From contig JAGAQU010000075.1 in assembly GCA_017622575.1 (NCBI GenBank), positions 1 to 38,235 on the forward strand: a stretch of DNA of 38,235 nucleotides. The letters run 5' to 3'. The translations under genes and the position numbers were made by a program. How positions within the stretch are numbered: position 1 is the first letter of the stretch; every line of letters begins with the position of its first letter. Below are positions 17,858 through 25,653 of this stretch, piece by piece. The notes under the pieces were generated by a model, which was not told the origin of the DNA, made no database searches, and saw only the letters and a program-made list of their open reading frames with translations. Source of the stretch: Lachnospiraceae bacterium. Its GTDB lineage: Bacteria > Bacillota > Clostridia > Lachnospirales > Lachnospiraceae.

Positions 17858-18958
17858 TCAATCTCGTTTTTGGCACAACTTTCCTGCTGCCTTTTGCAGA
17901 TTGGCGATAAGAAGCGGAATTCCGATTCCTGCCAGCAGGTAGATCCATTTTGAGGCCTCGGTTCCTCCCGGAAGATAAATAAAATTAATTTCCGACAAGA
18001 ACATTTCCGTATCAAATTCCGCGCAAAGCGGTGTCAGGATATGGATCAGATAAAAGAAGGCTTTCACCAGGAAAAAGGCAAAGATATGATGCATCATAAC
18101 CGCGTAAGTGTTTCTTCCTATGGTGACCAGTTTACCGGACAGATAGGGAATGTCCTTTATGATTCTCGAAATCCGAAGCCAGAATGCAATTCCGGTTATA
18201 ACGGTCAGATAGGGAATGACAGGGCTATTGGCAAAGCTGGAAACCCATACGGCACTGAAGGCAAGACCGCCGCAAAGCACCGTAATCAGAAGCTGGATAC
18301 CCATGACCAAAAGCAAATAAGGACCATCCGGCAATGTATCATATTTCTCCAGTTTTTCTCTGTAAAGATATCCCATCTGAAATCCCGGCATCATAAAAAG
18401 AATTCTTCCCGGAATTTTGTAAAGTCCCCACACATGACCGCCTATGGCAAGCCAAACCGTCAGAATCCCAAGTACCAGACAACCGGCAAAAATAAGCCAC
18501 TCATTTCGGATTCTTAACAGTGACAGTACTTTTCTCATACACACATTTACCGCTTCTATCATAAATAAGACAGGAACAAACCAGGAAGGAAACTGGTACA
18601 TAAACTGGTGTCCCCCGTCAAAAGGTGCCAGAAACAGTGTATAGAAGGAAATGTCCTGTCCGATGGTAAAACCCACTCTGTGCAGAAGCGTGGCAAGGAT
18701 TCCGTAAATCAGGTTCCATATAAAATAAGGCAGAAGGAGTGTCAGACATTTTCCAAGCAGATAGCTTATGATATGGTCCTTTGATTCTTCTTTATAAAAA
18801 TAGCCGGATACAAAGAGGAAAATAAAAACATGAAAAGAATAATAAGGAAAAAGACCACCGATGTCAAAAAGGTTGTAACCAAGGTGTCCGGCTGCCACCA
18901 GGATAATGCCGATAGCTGACAGGATTCGAAGTTCTTTGTTTTCTTTATATTCTCTCAT
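17858..18958 (-). CDS. acyltransferase family 3 membrane protein
   Basis: A 366-residue polytopic membrane protein with about ten hydrophobic spans. The N-terminal motif LRILSAIGIILVAAGHLGY carries the candidate catalytic His in the first span. It is followed by FHVFIFLFVSGYFYKEE, matching the FHxPLFFxxSGF pattern of the Acyl_transf_3 family (PF01757). Members O-acetylate surface polysaccharides, peptidoglycan or lipids; the target here is unknown. The ATG at 18958 with GGGGGA 7 bases upstream is preferred over a GTG 15 bases earlier. A MITE-like element begins only 25 bases upstream, so the promoter must lie in or beyond it. Confidence 0.87.
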   Translation of the reverse strand: MREYKENKELRILSAIGIILVAAGHLGYNLFDIGGLFPYYSFHVFIFLFVSGYFYKEESKDHIISYLLGKCLTLLLPYFIWNLIYGILATLLHRVGFTIGQDISFYTLFLAPFDGGHQFMYQFPSWFVPVLFMIEAVNVCMRKVLSLLRIRNEWLIFAGCLVLGILTVWLAIGGHVWGLYKIPGRILFMMPGFQMGYLYREKLEKYDTLPDGPYLLLVMGIQLLITVLCGGLAFSAVWVSSFANSPVIPYLTVITGIAFWLRISRIIKDIPYLSGKLVTIGRNTYAVMMHHIFAFFLVKAFFYLIHILTPLCAEFDTEMFLSEINFIYLPGGTEASKWIYLLAGIGIPLLIANLQKAAGKLCQKRD

Positions 18959-18983
18959 CGGATGATCCCCCACACAAGGAATT

Positions 18984-19151
18984 ACAGTTCAGCCCATTCC
19001 ATTCACAAAGCCCGCACCTCTGGCGCTTTTTCGCTGCTTCGCAGCTCGCTTTGCTCATAGAATGGCGCTCCGCTCATGAAACGCTAAGAAGAATGTGCTT
19101 TGTGTGCAAGCACCCACGTCCACTCTTCTTATCGTTTCATGGCTGAACTGT
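18984..19151. repeat. MITE-like palindromic element, 168 bp
   Basis: Perfect 11-bp terminal inverted repeats, ACAGTTCAGCC (18984-18994) and GGCTGAACTGT (19141-19151). Inside is a 21-position stem (19075-19095 with 19121-19141, two mismatches) capped by a nested GTGCTT/AAGCAC hairpin (19095-19113). A second small hairpin, GCTGC-TTC-GCAGC, lies at 19033-19045. It has no coding capacity, fills the gap between two divergent genes, and looks like a non-autonomous mobile or REP-type repeat. No target-site duplication is evident by eye. Confidence 0.65.
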
Positions 19152-19175
19152 TTAACAAAAGTATACAAAAAATCA

Positions 19176-19204
19176 TTGTATAAAGGAAGTAAAAATTTTA
19201 TAAT
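19176..19204 (+). promoter_or_regulatory. possible promoter for the lipoprotein/GT-C pair
   Basis: TTGTAT (19176-19181), a 17-base spacer and a perfect TATAAT (19199-19204). The -10 ends only 6 bases before the ATG at 19211, so the transcript would be nearly leaderless. Confidence 0.45.
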
Positions 19205-19210
19205 AGCCTT

Positions 19211-20299
19211 ATGAAAAAGACGAACTGTATTATAAAAGATAACAAAAACCTATCAATCAATCCTGTATTGTTTCCCCACAGGTACTTATTGGCATTGTGT
19301 GTTTTCCTTCTTCTTTTTTTCACTGCAGGCTGCGGCAAAAAGGAACCTGTCACTGATTTTGTGCCGGAGGAGGGATATCTCAGACAGTCATCCTTCCTTG
19401 ATTTTGATATTTCTTCCTTAAACACCATACCCAATAATCCCAATCCCACTTTAAGCGTTCCCACCTATATCACTAAGATCGGGGATACTTATTTCATTGT
19501 GGATTGCTACAATAATCAGATTATTTACAATGACAACCTGTCTGACCCGCTTTATGAATGGCAGGTCATGATAAACAATCTTTCACAGCCTCACACTATG
19601 GCGGGGGACGGATTTGTCTATGTGATTGATGACACGGAAAACAACAGAATTCTGATCATGGAAAAAGGAGTCAACGAAAACGGTCATCCCGTTTTTATAC
19701 CCACCCAGGAATTTACCGACGTCGGCAACAGACCGCATTATATCATTTATGATGAGGCAACGAAGACTTTCTATGTCTGGAGTTCTCAGAGCGGAGAAAT
19801 GTATCTGCTGCGGAGACCTTCTGACAGCACTACCATGTATCTCACAGAAATACGTTCCGTTCCGGCCCTAAGCAATGTTTATGTCCGCTCCTTTACCATC
19901 GTGGATGACACGATTTACTTTGTGGCAGGCATCGGCAGTTCTTCCATTATAGAAGCCGACCTTGCTACCTTTGAAGTGAAAAAGGAATATCCGGTGCCTG
20001 ATGAAATTGCCGGTATGATTCAGATTACTCCCATAGATGATTATTATTACATTACCGTTTCCACGAATGCGTCCGGGAATCAGGATTATGCCACCATCAT
20101 CCGCACCAAAAGCTTAAAAGATCTGCAAAAGGGCGAATACGAAGATATTTATGAAAACTTTGTCGGTGGAGGAACGCCCTACTATATCACAAAAATAGAT
20201 GACACTTTTTATCTCACAGAACACCGTCTGCCCGGGCACTCCATCTGGAGTTTTCAGGTGGTGGACAACATCATTACAAATGTAACTGCTATTTATTAA
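19211..20299 (+). CDS. predicted lipoprotein with beta-propeller-like repeats
   Basis: A 362-residue exported protein. The N-terminus has a basic stretch, a hydrophobic segment (LLALCVFLLLFFTAGC) and a lipobox Cys at about residue 41, so it should be lipid-anchored. The rest has recurring short beta-type units (ITKIGDTYFIVDCYNNQIIY, GDGFVYVIDDTENNRILIME, ITKIDDTFYLTEHRL), as in NHL/six-bladed propellers. No enzyme motif is seen. The start is unusual: AAGGAAG lies about 20 bases upstream, too far for a normal ribosome site, and no better in-frame start exists. It is 15 bases before the GT-C gene, so the pair probably works together at the envelope. Confidence 0.8.
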   Translation: MKKTNCIIKDNKNLSINPVLFPHRYLLALCVFLLLFFTAGCGKKEPVTDFVPEEGYLRQSSFLDFDISSLNTIPNNPNPTLSVPTYITKIGDTYFIVDCYNNQIIYNDNLSDPLYEWQVMINNLSQPHTMAGDGFVYVIDDTENNRILIMEKGVNENGHPVFIPTQEFTDVGNRPHYIIYDEATKTFYVWSSQSGEMYLLRRPSDSTTMYLTEIRSVPALSNVYVRSFTIVDDTIYFVAGIGSSSIIEADLATFEVKKEYPVPDEIAGMIQITPIDDYYYITVSTNASGNQDYATIIRTKSLKDLQKGEYEDIYENFVGGGTPYYITKIDDTFYLTEHRLPGHSIWSFQVVDNIITNVTAIY

Positions 20300-20314
20300 G
20301 GAGAAAAATTTCCC

Positions 20315-21907
20315 ATGTCAGAGAAATTACAGACCATCAAAAACAGCACGATAAAAAAAGGACCTGTCAGTACACAGGTGATTTTGATTCTGATATCCTG
20401 CCTGGCAGCGGCATTTTTACAGGGATGCGGTTTTCTTTCCCTTTCCCATTATGATCAGATTCTGATTCTCACCTGTATCTTTCTTGCTTATTTTGCACTG
20501 CTTTATTATCTGAAAGTATCAAAGCGTCTGATCCACGAAGACACCGTTGTCACTATGATGATCTTTCTTGGAGTTCTTCTGCGCTTTAGCTATATCCTGC
20601 TGTCAGGGCTCTATGACAGACAGCATGATGCCGGCGTCTATACCGGAATGGGCACGGATTTTGTCAATCCGGGTCATATCGGCTATATTGAATATATCTA
20701 CAAGTTTCATAAGCTCCCTGATCTCAATCCCTACGAGCTTTTTGCTTACTATCATCCGCCCTTACACCACATTCTCTCGTTTTTGTGGCTGCAGCTCAAC
20801 ATTATTTTTGGTGTGGCAGAGGAACTTGCCTTTGAGAATCTGCAGGTACTCACCATGCTTTATTCCTGCCTGTGCATGGTAGTTACTTATCGCATTTTAA
20901 AAGTGCTGAACATTAAGGACAATGCCTTATACATTGGTCTTGCCTTTATGGTATTTCACCCCGCCACCGTGATCATGGCAGGCAGCGTCAACAATGATAT
21001 GCTGACGATTCTGTTCATGTGCCTGATCATTCTCGGTTCCCTGCAATGGATTCGGGAAAAAAATTTGAAAAATCTGATCAAGCTGGCACTTTATATCGGC
21101 TTTGGCATGATCACCAAGCTGAATTCCGCTGTGCTTGCCATCCCACTTGCCATTATTTTCCTGATGCATTTTATTTCTGTTATCCGTGGGAAAAACAAAT
21201 CTGAAATTCTGAAATGGGTAAAGAATTATTGTATTTTCGGTATTGTGGTAGCACCAATCGGTTTAAGCTGGATCATTCGCAACCTGATCCGTTTTGGCGA
21301 GAAGCCGGGGGTTCCCGTTCCCGGAGAGACCTCACCCATGTACACCGCTACCTACAGTCTGTGGAGTCGTCTGAGAATTCCTTCTCTTTCTGACTGGAGA
21401 ATCGAGTTCCCTTTTCATCCCATCAGTGCCAAGGCCTGCAACAATACCTGGGTCATTATGCTCCATACCTCACTGTTTGCAGAGGAGTATCCCACAGACC
21501 TTTCGGATATTCTGTTAATCCTGTGTCAGATTACCTTTGTGCTCGCCATTGTTTTCAGTATTGCAACTGCCCTTCTCCTGATTGTAGTTCTTCTGAAAAA
21601 AAGGACACGACTTGAAGACAGGGTATTTCTGCTGACCGGTTATGTAGTGATGCTTGTTTCCTTTGCCGCCTTTGTTGTCATCTATCCTTACACCTGCAGC
21701 AGCGATTTCCGCTATGTGGCGATCTGTCTTGTGTACATTGCCATTGCTTTGGGGCTTGGCAATCAGTATTACATACAGGCTCCGGAAAACAGCAAAAAGG
21801 GAGCCGCGGCGAAGGCTGCTCCTGTCCTTATGCACATAATAAACGGTGGCATCATTACCATCCTTGTTTTGATCAATGTGATTTATCTGTTCTGGGAACG
21901 CTGGTAA
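20315..21907 (+). CDS. GT-C membrane glycosyltransferase (family 39 / ArnT-like)
   Basis: A 530-residue polytopic protein with about ten to twelve spans. The first large outside loop has the acidic motif DRQHDAGVY (residues 101-109), then GHIGYIEYIYKFHKLPDLNP and YYHPPLHH (145-152), the arrangement of polyprenyl-phosphate-sugar-dependent GT-C enzymes. The donor and acceptor cannot be read from sequence. AAGGAG lies upstream of the ATG. It is the second gene of a pair with the lipoprotein. Its end overlaps the convergent GTPase/NYN gene by 25 bases. Confidence 0.83.
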   Translation: MSEKLQTIKNSTIKKGPVSTQVILILISCLAAAFLQGCGFLSLSHYDQILILTCIFLAYFALLYYLKVSKRLIHEDTVVTMMIFLGVLLRFSYILLSGLYDRQHDAGVYTGMGTDFVNPGHIGYIEYIYKFHKLPDLNPYELFAYYHPPLHHILSFLWLQLNIIFGVAEELAFENLQVLTMLYSCLCMVVTYRILKVLNIKDNALYIGLAFMVFHPATVIMAGSVNNDMLTILFMCLIILGSLQWIREKNLKNLIKLALYIGFGMITKLNSAVLAIPLAIIFLMHFISVIRGKNKSEILKWVKNYCIFGIVVAPIGLSWIIRNLIRFGEKPGVPVPGETSPMYTATYSLWSRLRIPSLSDWRIEFPFHPISAKACNNTWVIMLHTSLFAEEYPTDLSDILLILCQITFVLAIVFSIATALLLIVVLLKKRTRLEDRVFLLTGYVVMLVSFAAFVVIYPYTCSSDFRYVAICLVYIAIALGLGNQYYIQAPENSKKGAAAKAAPVLMHIINGGIITILVLINVIYLFWERW

Positions 21908-24510
21908 TCCTCAAGCACCTGTTTCGACGCAAGCTCCACCTCTGTCCGGAACTCCCTTGAAGATACCAGCTGACATCCTGCTCCCACAATAATGATCTGT
22001 TCAAGGCCATCGGAGGTTACTACCGTCACATTATATTTACCGGCATTTTCATGGGCAAACTTTTCGATAAACCGGTCTGCGGTTTCCGCTTCCTTTGTGT
22101 ACACCACCTGAATATTGTGATAGTCCATGATTTCTTCTCCATGCCCCTTCAGTTTATAAGCATCAAAGACCGCCATCAGATGATACCCTTTGATCGCCTG
22201 ATAATTGCAGAGAATATCCAGCAGCTTTCCTCTTGCGCCGTCTAAGTTCACACCGGCAAGCTCCTTTAAATCCTCCCATGCAAAGATCACGTTATAGCCG
22301 TCCACAAGAAGATATTTTTCTTTCTTTGGCTGTCCCTTATATATCCTGGTCTCAGAGGCTTTCGCCGTGTTTCCTCCGGCTTTCTTTTCTCTCTGCCATC
22401 CCTCTCTTTTTCCGGAGAATTCTGAACGGCTGTTAGACCTGGCAGTTCTTCCGATAATGGCATCAATCTCATCCGTGCCGATAAACATTTCGCCTCGCTC
22501 ACCGGTATTTTCCTGCCGTTTTACCGCTGCCTGCTTTCTTCTTTCCAGTTCTTCTTCGAAAGCTGTCTGCATCACACATTCCCTGTCCCCCGCAAAACAG
22601 CTTTCAAGATGCATATAATCCTTCACCTGATTCCAGGGCACCACAAAGCCTGCCCCATGAGCACAAAATACGGAACCGGTGGGATTCTTCAGATCACTTT
22701 CCGGATCATAATGCCTTTTTGCTATGACTTCCTCCGCATTATGGCAAGGCACATAGCCCTTCAGGCTTAAGGAAAGTCTTCCATGACCTCTTGTGTATGC
22801 CGTCACTTCTTTTTGATAATCCTGTATCGTCACGACAGGTGCCGTTCCGGTAAGGACTGCAACACCGCCTGCTCTCTCTTTCAGCGTAAAGCTGCCGTGA
22901 AGCTTTTCCATATCCGTCATGGCCCGGCCGATCATTTCTTCCGGAATCTCCAATCGGAATTCATAGACGGGTTCCAAAAGTACCCCGGAAGCCTCCATCA
23001 GTCCCTGTCTCACCGCCCTGTAGGTGGCCTGTCTGAAATCTCCGCCTTCCGTGTGCTTCAGATGGGCGCGTCCGGAAACAAGGGTGATCTTCATATCCGT
23101 GATGGGAGAACCGGTGAGCACTCCTCTGTGTTCCTTTTCTTCCAGATGTGTCAGTATCAGTCTCTGCCAGTTTCTGGCAAGAATATCCTCACTGCAGTCT
23201 GCGGCAAACAAAAGACCGCTTCCCGGCTCTGCCGGTTCCAAAAGCAGATGAACCTCCGCATAGTGCCGTAAAGGTTCAAAATGCCCTACTCCTTCCACCC
23301 GGTCAGCAATGGTTTCCTTATACACAATACGGCCTGTTCCAAAGCTCACCTCTATACCAAACCGCTCTCTGATCATGTGCTTCAGGATCTCTATCTGTAC
23401 CTCGCCCATCACCTTGGCATGAATCTCCTTAAGTTCCTCATCCCAGACAACCTGAAGCGTGGGATCTTCCTCCTGAAGCTGCATCAGCTTTGGCAGAAAA
23501 GCAGCCGGATCACACCCTTCCGGCAGATAAATACAATAGCTTAACACAGGCTCCAGCATATGCCTGTCCACAGTTTTCTCCAATCCAAATCCCTGACCCG
23601 GAAAAGTGTGTAAAAGACCGGTCACCGCACATACCTGGCCCGCACATGCCTCATTCACCGCATCAAATTTTTCTCCGGAATAAATGCGTATCTGATTAAC
23701 CTTCTCTGTTTTCAGTACATCTCTTGCTTTCAGGCAACCTCCCGTGATCTTCATATGGGTCAGCCTGTTGCCCTGATTATCCCTTGTGATTTTAAAAACC
23801 CTGGCTCCGAATTCTTTCGGATATTCGGAAATGGGCATATACCGGACAATGCCCTCCATCAATTCACGAACGCCGAAAAGCTTAAGTGCTGAACCGAAAA
23901 AGCAGGGAAATACCTTTCTCTGTGCAATGGCTTTCCGAATCAGTTCCTCGGAAATGTCTCCCTTTTCGAGAAAACAATTCAGAAGCTCCTCATCGCACAT
24001 CGCCAGTTCTTCCAGAAGCGTATTTTTGTTCTCCTCAGAAAAATTTGTCAATCCGCCACCAAGACGATCACAAAGCTCCCGCATCAGCACATCCTGATCC
24101 GTTCCCTGCTGATCCATCTTGTTGACAAACAAAAAAACCGGCACCTGATACCTTTTCAACAGCTTCCACAATGTCACAGTGTGTCCCTGTACCCCGTCAG
24201 ATGCGCCTATAACAAGCACCGCTGCATCAAGTACCTGAAGTGTCCGTTCCATTTCTGCCGAAAAATCCACATGTCCCGGTGTATCAAGCAGAGTGATTTT
24301 TAAATCATCATATGCAAAAACCGCCTGCTTGGAAAAAATAGTGATACCTCTTTCTCTTTCCAATTCGTAGGTATCAAGAAAAGCATCTCTGTTATCTACC
24401 CTTCCTGCTTTTCTTATGGCACCGCTTAAGTAGAGCATGGCCTCAGACAGCGTCGTCTTGCCTGCATCTACATGAGCTAAAATCCCTAATGTCAACTGCT
24501 TCATAATCAT
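21883..24510 (-). CDS. Tet(M)-like ribosomal GTPase fused to a C-terminal NYN (YacP/Rae1-type) ribonuclease domain
   Basis: An 875-residue protein. Residues 1 to about 650 are a complete elongation-factor-G-like GTPase of the Tet(M) group: G1 AHVDAGKT (12-19), G2 ERERGITI, G3 DTPGHVDF (76-83), G4 NKMD (130-133) and G5 GSA, then domains II to V. A charged linker (about 655-731, with GTDEIDAIIGRT) leads to a NYN domain at 732-875. This has the acidic residues expected for the YacP/Rae1 nuclease: Asp737 (VDGYNVI), Asp783 (VFDAYK), Asp812 (ETADRF) and Asp834 (TSDGLEQ). Tet(M) removes tetracycline from the ribosomal A site and Rae1 cuts mRNA there, so the fusion suggests GTP-driven A-site mRNA cleavage (inference). 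The ATG overlaps the upstream stop (ATGA). Confidence 0.93.
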   Translation of the reverse strand: MIMKQLTLGILAHVDAGKTTLSEAMLYLSGAIRKAGRVDNRDAFLDTYELERERGITIFSKQAVFAYDDLKITLLDTPGHVDFSAEMERTLQVLDAAVLVIGASDGVQGHTVTLWKLLKRYQVPVFLFVNKMDQQGTDQDVLMRELCDRLGGGLTNFSEENKNTLLEELAMCDEELLNCFLEKGDISEELIRKAIAQRKVFPCFFGSALKLFGVRELMEGIVRYMPISEYPKEFGARVFKITRDNQGNRLTHMKITGGCLKARDVLKTEKVNQIRIYSGEKFDAVNEACAGQVCAVTGLLHTFPGQGFGLEKTVDRHMLEPVLSYCIYLPEGCDPAAFLPKLMQLQEEDPTLQVVWDEELKEIHAKVMGEVQIEILKHMIRERFGIEVSFGTGRIVYKETIADRVEGVGHFEPLRHYAEVHLLLEPAEPGSGLLFAADCSEDILARNWQRLILTHLEEKEHRGVLTGSPITDMKITLVSGRAHLKHTEGGDFRQATYRAVRQGLMEASGVLLEPVYEFRLEIPEEMIGRAMTDMEKLHGSFTLKERAGGVAVLTGTAPVVTIQDYQKEVTAYTRGHGRLSLSLKGYVPCHNAEEVIAKRHYDPESDLKNPTGSVFCAHGAGFVVPWNQVKDYMHLESCFAGDRECVMQTAFEEELERRKQAAVKRQENTGERGEMFIGTDEIDAIIGRTARSNSRSEFSGKREGWQREKKAGGNTAKASETRIYKGQPKKEKYLLVDGYNVIFAWEDLKELAGVNLDGARGKLLDILCNYQAIKGYHLMAVFDAYKLKGHGEEIMDYHNIQVVYTKEAETADRFIEKFAHENAGKYNVTVVTSDGLEQIIIVGAGCQLVSSREFRTEVELASKQVLEDYQRSQNR

Positions 24511-25418
24511 TCCCGTTTCTTTTTCAGTTTCTCAATTTCCTCCTGAAGCTCCTTTAGCTTATCCATTGCCTGCTGAAGATCACCGGAATTTTCCTGATTC
24601 TCTTTCGCCTTTTGCTCTTCTTCCTCCTGCTGCTTCTTTTGCAAATAGCCTGTCACACAGTCAGGCTGGGCTATGGGTTCATCTTCAAAATATTTGGGAT
24701 CGATGTGAAGCTGATAGTCCTCTTCCCTGATCACGATAGGTTTCGGTTTTTTCTTCTTGACAACACTATCATCTTCTCTCTCGTCATCATTGTACTCTTC
24801 TGAGTCACCATCTTCCTCATCATCGTACTCCTCTGAGTCGTCATCTTCCTCGTCATCATAATCGTCAGAGTCGTCATCTTCCTCGTCATCTTCATACTCC
24901 TCGGATTCATCATCTTCCTCATCATCGTCGGAATCAGCGGTATCATCATGACGCATACTCTTCAGGGTAAGGATGATCATCACAATGATCACAGCAATGA
25001 TCACCACAATTGCTGCCGTCTTAAAAATGCCGGTGCCAAGATGAGTGTCCTCTTCCGTTTCCTCCGGATCTGCCTGCTGTTCCTGCACATTCTCCGGGTT
25101 TCCCGGATCGGCCACAGTGGATACAATGGTCATATATTGTCCATATACAAAGCCCTCTGTGCCCTGGAACTCAATCCTGTACCATCCGTCATGACTCTGT
25201 CCCGTGACAGTGACAGTATCTCCTGCCCGCACAGTCCCGATTTTTTCATAATCGGTACCGGGACCCTTTCTCACATTCACATCCGATGTGATTTCTCCTG
25301 TTGCCGACAATTCCGTTACCGAGATCTCTTCATCAGCCAGAGCCGTTATCGGGAATGATGAAAAGAAAAGGACTGTGAGCATTACCATTACTGCTATATG
25401 CTTGAAACATTTTTTCAT
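24507..25418 (-). CDS. SH3b-domain membrane protein with acidic repeat tail
   Basis: A 303-residue protein. The frame opens at 25676, but the ATG at 25418 gives a clean signal peptide (about 1-28, ending ITALA). An outside bacterial SH3 domain (about 44-108, VNVRKGPGTDYEKIGTV to GFVYGQYM) may bind peptidoglycan. One membrane span (about 131-156) follows, then a cytoplasmic tail with a run of Asp/Glu repeats (about 160-222, DDxSEEYDDEED units), a basic patch (KKKKPKPI) and a C-terminal coiled coil (about 270-303). The upstream ribosome site is weak (GCAGG). It is translationally coupled (ATGA) to the GTPase/NYN gene, suggesting a membrane or envelope partner for it. Confidence 0.85.
   Translation of the reverse strand: MKKCFKHIAVMVMLTVLFFSSFPITALADEEISVTELSATGEITSDVNVRKGPGTDYEKIGTVRAGDTVTVTGQSHDGWYRIEFQGTEGFVYGQYMTIVSTVADPGNPENVQEQQADPEETEEDTHLGTGIFKTAAIVVIIAVIIVMIILTLKSMRHDDTADSDDDEEDDESEEYEDDEEDDDSDDYDDEEDDDSEEYDDEEDGDSEEYNDDEREDDSVVKKKKPKPIVIREEDYQLHIDPKYFEDEPIAQPDCVTGYLQKKQQEEEEQKAKENQENSGDLQQAMDKLKELQEEIEKLKKKRE
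24780..24945 (-). repeat. acidic codon repeats inside the SH3b gene
   Basis: Imperfect tandem units rich in GTCATCTTCCTCGTCATC (plus-strand view) encode DxSEEYDDEED repeats. The array is in-frame, so copy number may vary between strains without breaking the gene. Confidence 0.7.
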
Positions 25419-25472
25419 ATGAATACCTGCTTTATTTAAGCTTCCTTTCAAACTTCTTTCCGATAATACACA

Positions 25473-25484
25473 CTTGCATGCAAG
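25473..25484 (-). promoter_or_regulatory. palindrome in the SH3b-GTPase/NYN leader
   Basis: The perfect 12-bp palindrome CTTGCATGCAAG lies about 13 bases downstream of the -10 box. It has the same CTTG-N4-CAAG frame as the GntR operator CTTGTATACAAG at 3098-3109, with two central changes. Confidence 0.45.
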
Positions 25485-25496
25485 CGATTTCGTTTC

Positions 25497-25525
25497 ATTA
25501 TAGCATGTTTTTCCCTTCTCATAAA
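25497..25525 (-). promoter_or_regulatory. promoter for the SH3b-GTPase/NYN operon
   Basis: On the minus strand, a perfect -10 TATAAT (25497-25502), a 17-base spacer and a weak -35 TTTATG (25520-25525). The leader to the ATG at 25418 is about 70 bases. Confidence 0.6.
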
Positions 25526-25557
25526 GAAGTTTTGTAAACTGCCCCAAGAAAATTATC

Positions 25558-25585
25558 CGGATTGTACTTGGAAAAATACAATCCG
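25558..25585 (+). promoter_or_regulatory. inverted repeat over the OFA transporter promoter (candidate operator)
   Basis: CGGATTGTA (25558-25566) and TACAATCCG (25577-25585) are perfect 9-bp arms 10 bases apart. They flank the -35 at 25568-25573, the usual position for a regulator site. Confidence 0.6.
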
Positions 25586-25596
25586 TCATGTATAAT
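25568..25596 (+). promoter_or_regulatory. sigma-A promoter for the OFA transporter
   Basis: TTGGAA (25568-25573), a 17-base spacer and a perfect TATAAT (25591-25596). The ATG is at 25654. Confidence 0.75.
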
Positions 25597-25653
25597 ATGA
25601 AATGGAGTTTCTCTTTGCAATTCCAATCTATCAAACGAGAAAGTGAGTATAAC

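Noticed and set aside
21883..24510. Calling this gene a tetracycline-resistance determinant.
   Set aside because: The GTPase part is Tet(M)-like, but the NYN fusion and chromosomal operon setting mean resistance cannot be assumed from sequence.
24780..24945. Possible CRISPR or satellite array.
   Set aside because: The repeats are in-frame, vary in length, have no unique spacers and encode the acidic tail of the SH3b protein.
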